Origin: Veillonella sp.
GTDB taxonomy: Bacteria; Bacillota; Negativicutes; Veillonellales; Veillonellaceae
Assembly (NCBI RefSeq): GCF_041333735.1
Contig: NZ_JBGKFB010000001.1
Span: 434,001 to 498,000, forward strand
Direction: 5' to 3'
Length of the DNA: 64,000 bases
Part shown: piece after piece, positions 1 to 8,926 of the stretch
Numbering within the stretch: the stretch's first letter is position 1
Layout: the number at the start of each line of letters is the position of its first letter
Made by a program: the position numbers and the translations under genes
The notes under the pieces: generated by a model
Databases searched by the model: none
What the model saw: only the letters and a program-made list of their open reading frames with translations
Told to the model about the DNA's origin: nothing

Positions 1-72
1 CTATACTTCTTACAATCTTAATTTTACACAATTCGATTTTATCGTGCAATAAATATTTGGAGGTTATTATAT

Positions 73-1455
73 ATGACACATTCACGTAATTATAAAACTT
101 TAAGACGTTTCATCGTTCCAGCTTTAGCGGGCGGCGCCCTCGCAGCACTCGCATTCGCCCCTACCTTTGGTGCAGAACCAGTACATTCTAATGTTCCACC
201 ACAAAGCATATCTGCCCCTAAGGCTGATGCACCTAATACTGATACACCTAAAAATGATGTACCTAGACCAGATGATGTAAAGACAGGCGAAATTAATGAA
301 CCAACACCTCATAAGGAAGCTGATCCTAGTACTTTCACAGGCACATCTGTTATTAGTGAAAATCAAACATTAGAACATCAACGGTTCGACAATACTACAA
401 GCGACCAAAATGCTTTCATTGGAAAAAACAAAGCCATTATCACCATCGATAGCAGCGTATTTGATAAACAAGGCAACACCACAAATGATGACAACAGTAA
501 CTTCCGCGGACAAAACGCAGTAGTGCTCGGCATCGAAGGCAGTCAAACTAGCATTAAAAATAGTAATATTACATCTAATAGCATTGGCTCTAATGCGGTA
601 TTTGCCACTGGCGAAGGCTCTATCATTAATGTAGAAAATACAAATATTCACACTAAGGGCGATTCCTCTCGCGGCTTAGATGCAACATACAAAGGCACTG
701 TAAACGGTAAAAATTTAACCATCACCACTGAAGGTGCTCACTCTGCTACGCTTGCTACAGACCGTGGCGAAGGTACCATTAATGCGGAGGCAGCTAAGCT
801 AACGACCTCTGGTGCGGGTAGCCCTGTTATCTACTCCACTGGCAACATTACAGCAAACAGCATCAATGGCGTAGCTAACAAGAGTGAAATAGGCGTCGTA
901 GAAGGTAAAAATTCCATCACCATTACAAACTCTAATGTAACAGGCTACCAAGATAATGGCTTCATGCTATACCAAAGCTTCTCAGGTGATGCGGAAAGCG
1001 GTATCGCTCGTTTAAAAGCGGAAAATAACACACTCACAACTCATGGTACAGGTGCATTCATCTATGTAAACAACACCACTGCTGAAGTAGACCTTACAGG
1101 CAACACGATTGTAATGCCAAATACTACGACACTCGTGAAAGCAGCAGCAGACTCCCGCTGGGGTAAAGATGGTGAAAACGGCGGGCACCTCACACTCCAT
1201 GCGTCTAACCAAGAACTTAACGGTAACATCGTAGCCGACTCCATCAGTACTGTCGCACTGGACATGACTAATGGATCCAGCCTAGTTGGCGCTATAAACA
1301 CAGATAACACCGCTAAAGAAATTACAATGAAACTCAGCAAAGACTCTACCTGGACACTCACAGGCGACAGCTATGTAAAGTCCTTAACTAACGAAGACAC
1401 AACAAACAGTAACATTCACTTGAATGGATATAAACTTGTCGTAGCTGATAAATAA
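73..1455 (+). CDS. secreted beta-helix (adhesin-like) protein without visible anchor
   Basis: The 460-residue product starts with a signal peptide: a basic stretch (RRFIVPALAGG) followed by a hydrophobic segment ending near residue 34 (FGA|EP). Residues 35-90 are a Pro/Asp/Thr-rich linker. Residues 110-455 are a run of short Asn/Ser/Thr-rich strands of the kind that build a right-handed parallel beta-helix, as in passenger domains of autotransporters and adhesins (for example SQTSIKNSNITSNS, KNSITITNSNVTG). A ribosome binding site (GGAGGT, 59-64) decides the start. The chain ends in KLVVADK and a terminator follows at once, so there is no C-terminal beta-barrel, YadA anchor, LPXTG or SLH domain. 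Family placement rests on composition and repeat pattern only. An inferred role is cell-surface or periplasmic binding; substrate unknown. Confidence 0.8.
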   Translation: MTHSRNYKTLRRFIVPALAGGALAALAFAPTFGAEPVHSNVPPQSISAPKADAPNTDTPKNDVPRPDDVKTGEINEPTPHKEADPSTFTGTSVISENQTLEHQRFDNTTSDQNAFIGKNKAIITIDSSVFDKQGNTTNDDNSNFRGQNAVVLGIEGSQTSIKNSNITSNSIGSNAVFATGEGSIINVENTNIHTKGDSSRGLDATYKGTVNGKNLTITTEGAHSATLATDRGEGTINAEAAKLTTSGAGSPVIYSTGNITANSINGVANKSEIGVVEGKNSITITNSNVTGYQDNGFMLYQSFSGDAESGIARLKAENNTLTTHGTGAFIYVNNTTAEVDLTGNTIVMPNTTTLVKAAADSRWGKDGENGGHLTLHASNQELNGNIVADSISTVALDMTNGSSLVGAINTDNTAKEITMKLSKDSTWTLTGDSYVKSLTNEDTTNSNIHLNGYKLVVADK

Positions 1456-1460
1456 AACCA

Positions 1461-1505
1461 AGAAATAAAAGAGGCAACGTCGACGACGTTGCCTCTTTTA
1501 TTTCT
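1461..1505 (+). terminator. rho-independent terminator after the beta-helix gene
   Basis: A GAGGCAACGT / ACGTTGCCTC stem with a five-base loop is flanked by AAAATAAA-type and TTTTATTT tracts, extending the pairing on both sides. It can act in both directions. Confidence 0.85.
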
Positions 1506-1574
1506 ATGCCGATTTAGAACCATACAAAGCTGCATAAGGTATATCAAAATTTATCCTGAAAGTTCATGCGTGAA

Positions 1575-1814
1575 TTAGTCTATCAAGTAGCAGTCATATA
1601 TGGGCCATAGTTTTAATTCAACTACAGGCCTGTAGTTTTCATATTTAATCTTATGTTCTAATATATTTAGGCTTTCTAAATCATCTTCCCAACATTGGAG
1701 ATGCTCTTGCCTCTCTTCTTCACTCTCAAAGTCATCATCTATTTTTACATCTTCAATACATGCTAGTATTTCTGTTCGTTGTTTATCTACTTCATGACTT
1801 AAGAAGCTATACAA
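1575..1814 (-). CDS. hypothetical short acidic protein (doubtful)
   Basis: A 79-codon frame opening with TTG, without a visible ribosome binding site. The product is rich in Glu and Asp (DDDFESEEERQEH) and looks like a small soluble helical protein or the C-terminal part of a larger decayed gene. I do not recognise a family. It lies between the beta-helix gene and the restriction-modification island, in A+T-rich DNA with another broken frame immediately upstream (1823-1932). It could be a fragment rather than a functional gene. Confidence 0.25.
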   Translation of the reverse strand: MYSFLSHEVDKQRTEILACIEDVKIDDDFESEEERQEHLQCWEDDLESLNILEHKIKYENYRPVVELKLWPIYDCYLID

Positions 1815-1822
1815 AGTAATAA

Positions 1823-1932
1823 TTATATTCTATTGGCATATCTTTTTAATAATTCTTCAGATACGGTCTTTGTTTTTCATATTCTTTGAGTTCAAACAAA
1901 CACACTTTATAGCCAAAACGTATTATATATAT
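1823..1932 (-). pseudogene. possible frame-disrupted gene remnant
   Basis: On the minus strand one frame reads RFGYKVCLFELKEYEKQRPY before a stop at 1846, and a second frame continues with VSEELLKRYANRI and a stop at 1823. Both pieces have protein-like composition and join head to tail if one frame change is allowed, which suggests a decayed small gene next to the restriction-modification island. The parent family is not recognised. Confidence 0.2.
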
Positions 1933-1980
1933 CTAATTGAATATGTATAATCTCGTTATAATGAAAAATATATTCAAAGT

Positions 1981-2012
1981 GTACCTCCTTATGAAACAAC
2001 ATAAGGAGGTAC
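1981..2012 (-). terminator. perfect 13-bp inverted repeat, probable terminator of the restriction gene
   Basis: GTACCTCCTTATG and CATAAGGAGGTAC flank a six-base loop. It lies 52 bases downstream of the restriction endonuclease stop codon. The following T content is modest, so termination is likely but not certain. The stem happens to contain AAGGAGG. Confidence 0.45.
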
Positions 2013-2064
2013 GACATATTAGCTATTACTATTCAATATAAGCTTATTCAGTTAAACCTTTATC

Positions 2065-2847
2065 TTATCTAAACTCAATATTGGAATTATCATCAATATA
2101 TTTTAAATAACTATTTTCAGTTAACGCATCATTCACATCATCACAATTTACAATTTTTTGCAATTCGGGCCAATTATCTAATGGTTTTGTCGGATTACTT
2201 TTTCGAGGTCTATTTAGTCTATTCCATTTAGTAATTGGAGTGCTATCACGAATGGCGCTACTAGAGCTATTTTCTGAATTATATTTATTCTTAACTTGTA
2301 ATAAGATATCAGATTTATCTTCTAGAATGTAACAAAAGTCAACAGCTCTGTAGACCTCTCCTGCACACCAAATCCACCCAATTGGTTCTAATATAGTTTT
2401 TAGATATTCCTCTAATACTCTTCCATTAAGATTCTCTAACCCCATCAGTATAAAGTGCTGTTTATATGCATCTAAAGCTAATGATTCGCCATCATCACAA
2501 TCACGTGAAAAGTATACTACTAAGTGCTGAAGTAGAGCTTCATCTATTTCACCAATACTATTAATCTCACTTTCAAGGGGTTTTTGATTATGCCCATCAA
2601 TATACTTTTGAATCCATTTATATAAATAGCCCCTAATAGCATCTTCAATATGATCATAATCAGATAATCGAATATTAGGAAATAAATACAAATGATTTAA
2701 CGCATAATCAAAAAGCTTTTGTATATTATCATAATAGACTGTATTAGCTTCTAATAATTCTGGAATTAACTCTTCAAAAGTCCGCATAGCAAGTAATCTT
2801 AAATTATAATCCTCCCTGATAGCTTTTCCCAAATCAAAATTAGGCAT
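2065..2847 (-). CDS. type II restriction endonuclease, SinI-like
   Basis: About 260 residues. The central-to-C-terminal block LEPIGWIWCAGEVYRAVDF, LLQVKNKYNSENSSSSAI and WNRLNRPRKS matches what I know of the SinI family (Pfam RE_SinI), which cuts GGWCC. The Asp of AVDF (about residue 170) and the Q-V-K of LLQVKNK (about 184-186) form a PD-(D/E)XK-type site in which Gln replaces the usual Glu. An ATG three codons further upstream exists (2856), but AAAGGGG touches it directly, so the ATG at 2847 has the better spacing. It is divergent from the methyltransferase gene, as expected for a restriction-modification pair. Its A+T richness compared with the flanking housekeeping genes suggests horizontal acquisition. 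GGWCC specificity is an inference from family. Confidence 0.8.
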   Translation of the reverse strand: MPNFDLGKAIREDYNLRLLAMRTFEELIPELLEANTVYYDNIQKLFDYALNHLYLFPNIRLSDYDHIEDAIRGYLYKWIQKYIDGHNQKPLESEINSIGEIDEALLQHLVVYFSRDCDDGESLALDAYKQHFILMGLENLNGRVLEEYLKTILEPIGWIWCAGEVYRAVDFCYILEDKSDILLQVKNKYNSENSSSSAIRDSTPITKWNRLNRPRKSNPTKPLDNWPELQKIVNCDDVNDALTENSYLKYIDDNSNIEFR

Positions 2848-2971
2848 CAATCTCATCCCCTTTAATACATATAATATGGTAAAAATAATTCAATTATAAG
2901 TTTATCATATATTATTAAAATTATGTTATACTTACATTGGGTCTATTTTTTGTTTCTTTAAGGGTAATAAA

Positions 2972-4354
2972 ATGAGTATTTTGACTATTGATGATATTTC
3001 CACACAACTTAATATTTCACCACAATATGCACGTCGATTACTAAAGGAAAATAAGATTGAAGGAATATTAAAAAATAATATTTGGACAACTACACAAAAA
3101 AATCTCGATTTATATAAGCAAAGACAAGATGTTATTATTGATCCAGCAGATAGAGTACGTAAATCCCAAAAAATTCCTAATATTGTTTCTTTATCTTTTT
3201 TTAGTGGTGGAATGGGGTTAGATATTGGAATGAAAAACGTAGGTATCCACCCATTGTTGGCATGTGAAATTAATAAAGAAGCGAGAGCTACCATTGTAGA
3301 AAATGATTCTGAAATCGGTCTTATTAGAGATATCTGGGAATGTAATAAAAAAACTGTTTATGAATATGCTAATTTGCCATTAGATACCCCCATAGATATT
3401 ATTTTTGGTGGCCCTCCATGTCAGGCATTCTCAACAGCCGGAAACAGAAAAGGTTTTGATGATGACAGAGGAAGTGTTTTTATAAAATATTTAGATATAA
3501 TAGCAGAACTAAAGCCTAAATATGTTGTACTAGAAAATGTAAGAGGACTACAAACAACCCCATCCATAATAGAGGAATCAAATGGACGTCCAATAAAAGG
3601 TGCTGCCCTATATTATGCATATAAACGATTAAGAGAACTAGGTTATTCTGTATCATTCAATTTATATAATGCAGCAAATTTTGGTGCGCCACAAAAAAGA
3701 GAACGTTACGTAATCTTAGCCAAATACGGAGATCAAAAACTTCCCTACTTGATACCTACAAACTCAGAACACGGAGAATATAACCTTCCTAAATGGAATA
3801 CTTTAGCTAGTGCAATACAAGATATTCAAAATACACAAATGCATTATATTGATATTCCCAAAACACGAGTTGATTGGTATAAAAAAATTCCAGAGGGCGG
3901 TAATTGGAAATCCTTATCACCAGATGATCAAAAAATAGCAATGGGGAAAAAGTATTATATGTCTGGTGGGAAAACTGGATTTTTTAGAAGGCTAAGTTTT
4001 GATGAACCTAGCCCTACACTTGTAACAACACCAATAATGCCTGCAACTGATTTAATACATCCAACTGAACTAAGACCTCTCTCTATTGAAGAGTACGCAC
4101 GTATCCAAGGCTTTCCAGACTCTTGGAAATTTAAAGGTAAAATAGGCGAAATATATAAACAAATTGGTAATGCCGTACCAATAAAACTAGGTGAAGCAAT
4201 AGGCCAAGTAATAATAAATGATATAAATAATAATCCTATTATGCCTCCTTCTAGCTTTAAATATTCGCGTTATAAAAATACATCCGATATAGAGTTAATA
4301 CCATTAATAGAAAAATCATTAAATAAAAGTTCTCAAAATGACACTTTATTCTAA
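2972..4354 (+). CDS. DNA cytosine-5 methyltransferase with N-terminal helix-turn-helix (M.SinI-like)
   Basis: Transfers a methyl group from S-adenosylmethionine to C5 of cytosine, protecting host DNA from the neighbouring nuclease. The canonical motifs are visible in order: motif I LSFFSGGMGLDIG (about 74-86), motif IV GGPPCQAFS with catalytic Cys150, motif VI VLENVRG, motif VIII AAPQKRER-type (FGAPQKRERY), motif IX RPLSIEEYARIQGFP and motif X QIGNAVP. Residues 4-31 (LTIDDISTQLNISPQYARRL) look like a helix-turn-helix, an extension seen in some cytosine methyltransferases that repress their own promoter. Length (460) agrees with M.SinI (about 461). Start chosen with AAGGG upstream. The 124-base gap to the divergent nuclease gene would hold both promoters and a probable autoregulatory site. 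Confidence 0.92.
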   Translation: MSILTIDDISTQLNISPQYARRLLKENKIEGILKNNIWTTTQKNLDLYKQRQDVIIDPADRVRKSQKIPNIVSLSFFSGGMGLDIGMKNVGIHPLLACEINKEARATIVENDSEIGLIRDIWECNKKTVYEYANLPLDTPIDIIFGGPPCQAFSTAGNRKGFDDDRGSVFIKYLDIIAELKPKYVVLENVRGLQTTPSIIEESNGRPIKGAALYYAYKRLRELGYSVSFNLYNAANFGAPQKRERYVILAKYGDQKLPYLIPTNSEHGEYNLPKWNTLASAIQDIQNTQMHYIDIPKTRVDWYKKIPEGGNWKSLSPDDQKIAMGKKYYMSGGKTGFFRRLSFDEPSPTLVTTPIMPATDLIHPTELRPLSIEEYARIQGFPDSWKFKGKIGEIYKQIGNAVPIKLGEAIGQVIINDINNNPIMPPSSFKYSRYKNTSDIELIPLIEKSLNKSSQNDTLF

Positions 4355-4467
4355 ATCATCAAAAGATTGTTTCTTCCTTTAATTCTTTCTATAACAAGAT
4401 TTTGATTTTCAAATATCTACATAACAGTTAAAAATCTATTTAATTTACATACCAAAACCAAAATAAA

Positions 4468-4534
4468 TAGCCCCTTATATATGTCCATGGTAAACTCCAA
4501 AAGAGATGTACTAGAAAGCATATATAAGGGGCTA
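4468..4534. repeat. 16-bp perfect inverted repeat with 35-base loop
   Basis: TAGCCCCTTATATATG (4468-4483) and CATATATAAGGGGCTA (4519-4534) are perfect complements. The element lies downstream of the methyltransferase gene, 113 bases past its stop. The long loop is unlike the tight terminators elsewhere in the window, though A+T-rich flanks would permit a terminator role. A small mobile-element remnant is an alternative. Confidence 0.5.
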
Positions 4535-4575
4535 TACTAATTTATATAAAATTATATAATAAAAAACACTATTTT

Positions 4576-4690
4576 AATCTTAGTAAAGATGGTTCCTCGC
4601 TGTGGATTTTGCTTCGCAAAATCTTACGCTCGGAACAAAGTGATGTGTGGGCTTCATCGTCGCAAGCTCCTCTGCCGCCTCACACCCTAC
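4576..4690 (-). repeat. G+C-richer structured intergenic segment downstream of glmM
   Basis: Read on the minus strand after glmM, it forms two successive hairpins: GTGTG-AGGC pairing with GCC-CACAC, then GTTCC...GATTTTGC-GAA-GCAAAATC...GGAAC. It is clearly richer in G+C than the island beside it and does not encode a recognisable protein, although a 128-codon frame runs through it on the plus strand. It could be a dispersed intergenic repeat, a structured 3' UTR or a small RNA. Confidence 0.4.
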
Positions 4691-4692
4691 TT

Positions 4693-6045
4693 TTATTCTG
4701 CCAACCCTTGTTCTCTACCGATAATATCAGCGATTTCTTGGCATAGGGATTGTAACGCTTCTTGGTCTGGACCTTCAGCCATTACGCGGATGAGTGGTTC
4801 TGTACCAGATGCACGTACTAGAACGCGGCCTTCATCACCAAGTTCACCTTCAGCGGTTACGATAGCAGCTTTGATAAGATCATTGTCTTCCCAACCTGTT
4901 TTTGTAGCAACGCGAACGTTTACTAACACTTGTGGGTATTTTGTCATGATGCTAGCAAGTTCAGAAAGCGGTTGATTTTTTTCTTTCATAAGAGCCGCTA
5001 CTTGCACAGCTGTTAACATACCGTCACCAGTTGTATTGTGATCTAAGAAGATTACGTGACCAGATTGTTCACCACCAACGGAGAGGTCATGTTCACGCAT
5101 GTATTCCAATACATAGCGGTCACCAACTGCAGTAGAAACTGTTTTCATACCAAGTTCTTCGGCTGCCTTATGGAACCCAATATTACTCATAACAGTACCA
5201 ACTACTGTATCGCCTTTTAGCTTGCCTTCTTCTTTTAATTTAAGGGCACACAATAGCATAATTTGGTCCCCATCGAGAACTTGACCTTTTTCGTCAACCA
5301 ATAAGCAACGGTCAGCATCGCCATCGTTAGCGATACCAAGATCTGCATTATGTTGTTGCACAGCTACTTGCAAACCTTCAATATGTGTAGAGCCACAGTG
5401 ATGGTTGATATTCAAGCCATCTGGATTAACATTGATGTTGATTACTTTAGCGCCAAGGCCAGACAAGATTTCAGGGCCTACGCTAGAAGCAGCACCGTTC
5501 GCACCATCATATACGATAGTTAAACCTTCAAGGGATGTATCGATGGTGTGACGAACAAAGTGAGCATAGAAATGAGCCAAGTTGCTATTGTACTCAATTG
5601 TACCGATGCCATCACCTGTAGGACGTGCCAATTCATTGTCCGCACTTTGACGAACATATTTTTCTAATTCATCTTCTACTTCATCTGGCAATTTATAGCC
5701 ATTGCCATCAAAGAATTTAATGCCATTATCTGGATATGGATTGTGAGATGCAGAAATAACAGCACCCGCATCAAAACCTTGTTGACGTACTAGGTACGCA
5801 ACTGCTGGAGTTGGGATAACACCGGCAATGACAACATTACCACCAACAGAGCAAATGCCTGCTGCTAACGCACTTTCAAGCATGGAGCCAGAAATACGCG
5901 TATCGCGGCCGATCAAGAATGTAGGATGATCTTTTTCCTTGCCAAAATATGTAGCCGCAGCACGGCCTAAATGATAGGCTAATTCAGGTGTTAAAAATTC
6001 ATTAACAACACCACGTACACCATCTGTACCAAATAAACGAGCCAT
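4693..6045 (-). CDS. glmM: phosphoglucosamine mutase
   Basis: Converts glucosamine-6-phosphate to glucosamine-1-phosphate for UDP-GlcNAc and thus peptidoglycan and LPS synthesis; cytoplasmic. The 450-residue chain begins MARLFGTDGVRG, carries the phosphoserine loop VISASHNP with Ser100, the metal-binding DGDADR loop near residue 240 and the phosphate-binding RASGTEPLIRVM near the C-terminus. Length is the family norm. The start has GAGGAGGATAATT upstream. It is the distal member of the conserved cdaA-cdaR-glmM gene order that links c-di-AMP to wall synthesis; here an FAD dehydrogenase gene and promoter-like A+T-rich DNA separate it from cdaR, so it may have its own promoter. Confidence 0.97.
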   Translation of the reverse strand: MARLFGTDGVRGVVNEFLTPELAYHLGRAAATYFGKEKDHPTFLIGRDTRISGSMLESALAAGICSVGGNVVIAGVIPTPAVAYLVRQQGFDAGAVISASHNPYPDNGIKFFDGNGYKLPDEVEDELEKYVRQSADNELARPTGDGIGTIEYNSNLAHFYAHFVRHTIDTSLEGLTIVYDGANGAASSVGPEILSGLGAKVININVNPDGLNINHHCGSTHIEGLQVAVQQHNADLGIANDGDADRCLLVDEKGQVLDGDQIMLLCALKLKEEGKLKGDTVVGTVMSNIGFHKAAEELGMKTVSTAVGDRYVLEYMREHDLSVGGEQSGHVIFLDHNTTGDGMLTAVQVAALMKEKNQPLSELASIMTKYPQVLVNVRVATKTGWEDNDLIKAAIVTAEGELGDEGRVLVRASGTEPLIRVMAEGPDQEALQSLCQEIADIIGREQGLAE

Positions 6046-6064
6046 AATTATCCTCCTCTAGGGA

Positions 6065-6079
6065 TTGTGAAAGTCACAA
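6065..6079 (-). promoter_or_regulatory. TTGTGA-AAG-TCACAA inverted repeat in the glmM leader
   Basis: A perfect six-base inverted repeat, part of a slightly longer imperfect one, sits 20 bases upstream of the glmM start, between a TATAAT-like sequence (on the minus strand near 6110-6116) and the ribosome binding site. It could be an operator or a small mRNA hairpin. No regulator is identified. Confidence 0.3.
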
Positions 6080-6214
6080 GTCCTCATATATTCACTGTTG
6101 TGTATTATATCACAATATATACACTACATATATAGATACTATACAGATATATTATTTTACAGTACCAATATGAACCTATACTGTGGTTTCCTTTACAATA
6201 TATTCTACTACTAA

Positions 6215-7813
6215 CTAGTTAGGTTTTGCATATTTTGCCATACATAAGATAGCCGTTTCAGCTCCATCAAGGGCTGCACTCATAATACCACCTGCATAGC
6301 CAGCGCCTTCGCCCATTGGGTAGAATCCACCTACAGTTGGAGAAACTCCCTCTTAATTGCGTCCAATGCGTAGTGGTGCAGAGGTACGTGTTTCAACGCC
6401 CGTCATGCATACTGCAGGATCATCAAATCCATGAATGCGTCGTCCCCAATATGGCAATGCCCGCTCTAATACAGACGTTACGAATGGTGGCAAGCAATCA
6501 TGTAAATCGCAATTTACTACACCTGGTTCATAGCTATAGGTGCTATCTTGTACGGTAGGTGCTTGTGAAAGCCCTAAAAATTGACCTACTGTTTGTGCTG
6601 GTGCATGGAAGTTAGAGCCACCTAATTCATAAGCTTTGCGCTCCCATTCACGTTGGAATGCTACACCATCTAGTGGATGATTACCAAAATCTTCTGGGCC
6701 TACGTTAACTACGATAGCACTGTTCGCAACACCGCTATCACGAGCGTATAAGCTCATGCCATTAACAACAACGCCCCCATTTTCGGATGCAGAGGCCACA
6801 ACTTGACCACCTGGGCACATACAGAAGCTATACGCCGTACGGCCTGTTTCTTTATCGTGATACACAAGGGAGTATTCTGCGGCACCAAGGCCCAAGCTAG
6901 ATGGCTCTACACCATATTGGGACTCGTCAATAACAGCTTGATCATGTTCTATACGAACACCAATAGCAAATGGTTTCGCCGTCATCTCTACATTACGTTT
7001 ATGTAGCATTTCATACGTATCGCGTGCACTATGGCCTACACCAGAAAGCACAACCGTCGTATCGATACGCTCCTTACCATTAACTTCAACACCAACGATA
7101 TGATCATTTTCAATGAACAAATCGGTTACTTTGGCACCAAAGCGAACTTCACCGCCCCACTCAATGATGCGTTCACGCATAGCTTTTACCATGGTGCGCA
7201 ACTTATCTGTACCTACGTGAGGTTTATGTTTATATAAGATTTCTTCAGGTGCCCCAAATTCTACAAAGTATTTGGAGATTTCGTGCAATCTAGGATGAGT
7301 AACGCGAGTTGTCAACTTACCATCTGAGAAGGTACCTGCACCGCCTTCGCCAAATTGTACATTCGATTCAGGCTTAAATACGCCCTCTTTCCAAAATGTT
7401 TCTACATCTTCGCTACGAGTGTCGACGTCTTGGCCTCGTTCAAGAACAATTGGACGGTACCCTTCACGAGCTAGGTAAAAGGCTGCAAGCATACCTGCCG
7501 GACCAAATCCCATCACCACAGGACGATGTGCTAAAGGTACATTACCATATACGATAGGTTCCGGATCTTCTGGAGTGAACACAGATACATCCTTTTGTTT
7601 ACCTAGTTTTTTCATGATTTGAGCTTCTTTATGAACCTCAACAAACAAAGTATATACAAATACAATATTAGGTTTTTTACGAGCATCTACAGCACGTCGC
7701 ACAACATGAATTGTTTCAATGGCGCCACGTAGCTGGGGATATTTCTTTTCTACAATCTCTTTAATATCCGACTTGACCGTCACGGCCACGCGGAGATTTA
7801 TTATTCTAATCAT
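6215..7813 (-). pseudogene. NAD(FAD)-utilizing dehydrogenase interrupted by an in-frame stop
   Basis: The reading frame from 7813 encodes a flavoprotein of the uncharacterised FAD-dependent dehydrogenase family (usually about 530 residues): an N-terminal ferredoxin-like segment, the dinucleotide-binding loop GFGPAGMLAAFYLAREG (about 103-119) and GEGGAGTFSDGKL. It stops at a TAA (6353-6355) after 486 codons, in PLRIGRN. The same frame continues after the stop for 45 more codons to a TAG at 6215, reading EGVSPTVGGFYPMGEGAGY then AGGIMSAALDG, which is the conserved C-terminal FAD-binding motif of the family. Total length would be 532, the family norm. So the gene is a recent nonsense mutant, a sequence error, or is read through. 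Substrate unknown. Confidence 0.85.
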
Positions 7814-7960
7814 ATGTTACCTATTAAAGCTATCCTTTCAGAATAGACTACATCTATATTATTTGACCTAAATTCTTTATCACTGACCTATTAGAAAATG
7901 GTCATACATCTTTATTATACAACACTACCATAAAAGCTAATATATGAATAATAAAAACAA

Positions 7961-7996
7961 ACCCTAATAGAGTTATATAATCTACTCTATTAGGGT
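7961..7996 (-). terminator. terminator after cdaR
   Basis: ACCCTAATAGAGT and ACTCTATTAGGGT pair perfectly around a ten-base loop, with T-rich DNA on both sides. It closes the cdaA-cdaR operon. Confidence 0.85.
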
Positions 7997-8005
7997 CTTT
8001 TTTAG

Positions 8006-8926
8006 CTACGTTGTTTTCTTTTGTATATCTACCTTAACATGTACTGTTGTAACATTACTATTAACACCGCTTGGCAATACTAAGTTGTAATTACCTTGAA
8101 TTCCCTTCGTTGCACCGGTGAGATCAATTGGTTCTGTTTGAATTTCTGTAACAGAATCAATCATTTCTTCTCGGCCAGTTACAGTCAATTGGGTTGGTGT
8201 AACAGATATAGACTTAACTTCATATCCATCAGCTACCGCTCCCGCAGTTGGTACTGTAATAGGAACTGCTTTATCTTTACGCAATAAGTTAAGTTCATAT
8301 TGTGCCTGACCTTGGTTTGGATTGATATGTACATCTAGTACATTGCCAGATACATCCCAAGCTTCTAATGTACTAACAGCACTAAAGTTCTTGGTTTGAC
8401 CAGCGATATTGACCTTCATAACAACCTTATTCACAGCATTAACCTGTTGTTTACGGCCAGATACAGTTACCTCTTTCGGTACAATAGTTACTGACTTGAG
8501 AGCAACATCGTCGGAGAATTTACCAATTGGAACAATTTCAACTGGTATTTTTCGTTCTGCATATTCGTCTACATTAATTGTTATAGTATCAGGCTTAACC
8601 TCAACAAGGCTCATCCCCGCTGGAGGTGTAAATCCGATTGTCACATTATTTTGACCTGGTTTCACACCCGATGCATCAATATAAGCGCGAAGATTATCAG
8701 CTTTCATCGTAATAATCGTGTCACGAGGACCTGATAATACAATGCGTACCGTATCAGGAGCATCTTCTACGATGTAATTAGAATCAAGATTTTGTACTTG
8801 TACAGGTACCGTATAGGTTACCTCCATCACAGGGTTCTGGTCACGCATGATAAAGAACCACATGACGATGGCCGCTAACAAAGATAACAGCTTAGCTGGC
8901 CAATTGCGTTTCAAATGTATCATCAT
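8006..8926 (-). CDS. cdaR: CdaR/YbbR-domain membrane regulator of c-di-AMP synthase
   Basis: Single N-terminal membrane anchor (WPAKLLSLLAAIVMWFFIM) followed by about three YbbR repeats on the outer face of the membrane, each with the pattern of an approximately 80-residue beta domain (VPVQVQNLDSNY, IPVEIVPIGKFSDD, VPITVPTAGAV). CdaR binds and modulates the c-di-AMP synthase CdaA. The stop of cdaA and this start overlap (ATGA), which implies translational coupling, and GGGGGG lies seven bases upstream of the ATG at 8926, so the earlier in-frame ATGs inside cdaA were not chosen. It ends with IQKKTT just before a terminator. Confidence 0.93.
   Translation of the reverse strand: MMIHLKRNWPAKLLSLLAAIVMWFFIMRDQNPVMEVTYTVPVQVQNLDSNYIVEDAPDTVRIVLSGPRDTIITMKADNLRAYIDASGVKPGQNNVTIGFTPPAGMSLVEVKPDTITINVDEYAERKIPVEIVPIGKFSDDVALKSVTIVPKEVTVSGRKQQVNAVNKVVMKVNIAGQTKNFSAVSTLEAWDVSGNVLDVHINPNQGQAQYELNLLRKDKAVPITVPTAGAVADGYEVKSISVTPTQLTVTGREEMIDSVTEIQTEPIDLTGATKGIQGNYNLVLPSGVNSNVTTVHVKVDIQKKTT

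Noticed and set aside
4589..4975. 128-codon plus-strand frame
   Set aside because: Runs antisense into glmM and through a structured hairpin region; no ribosome binding site.
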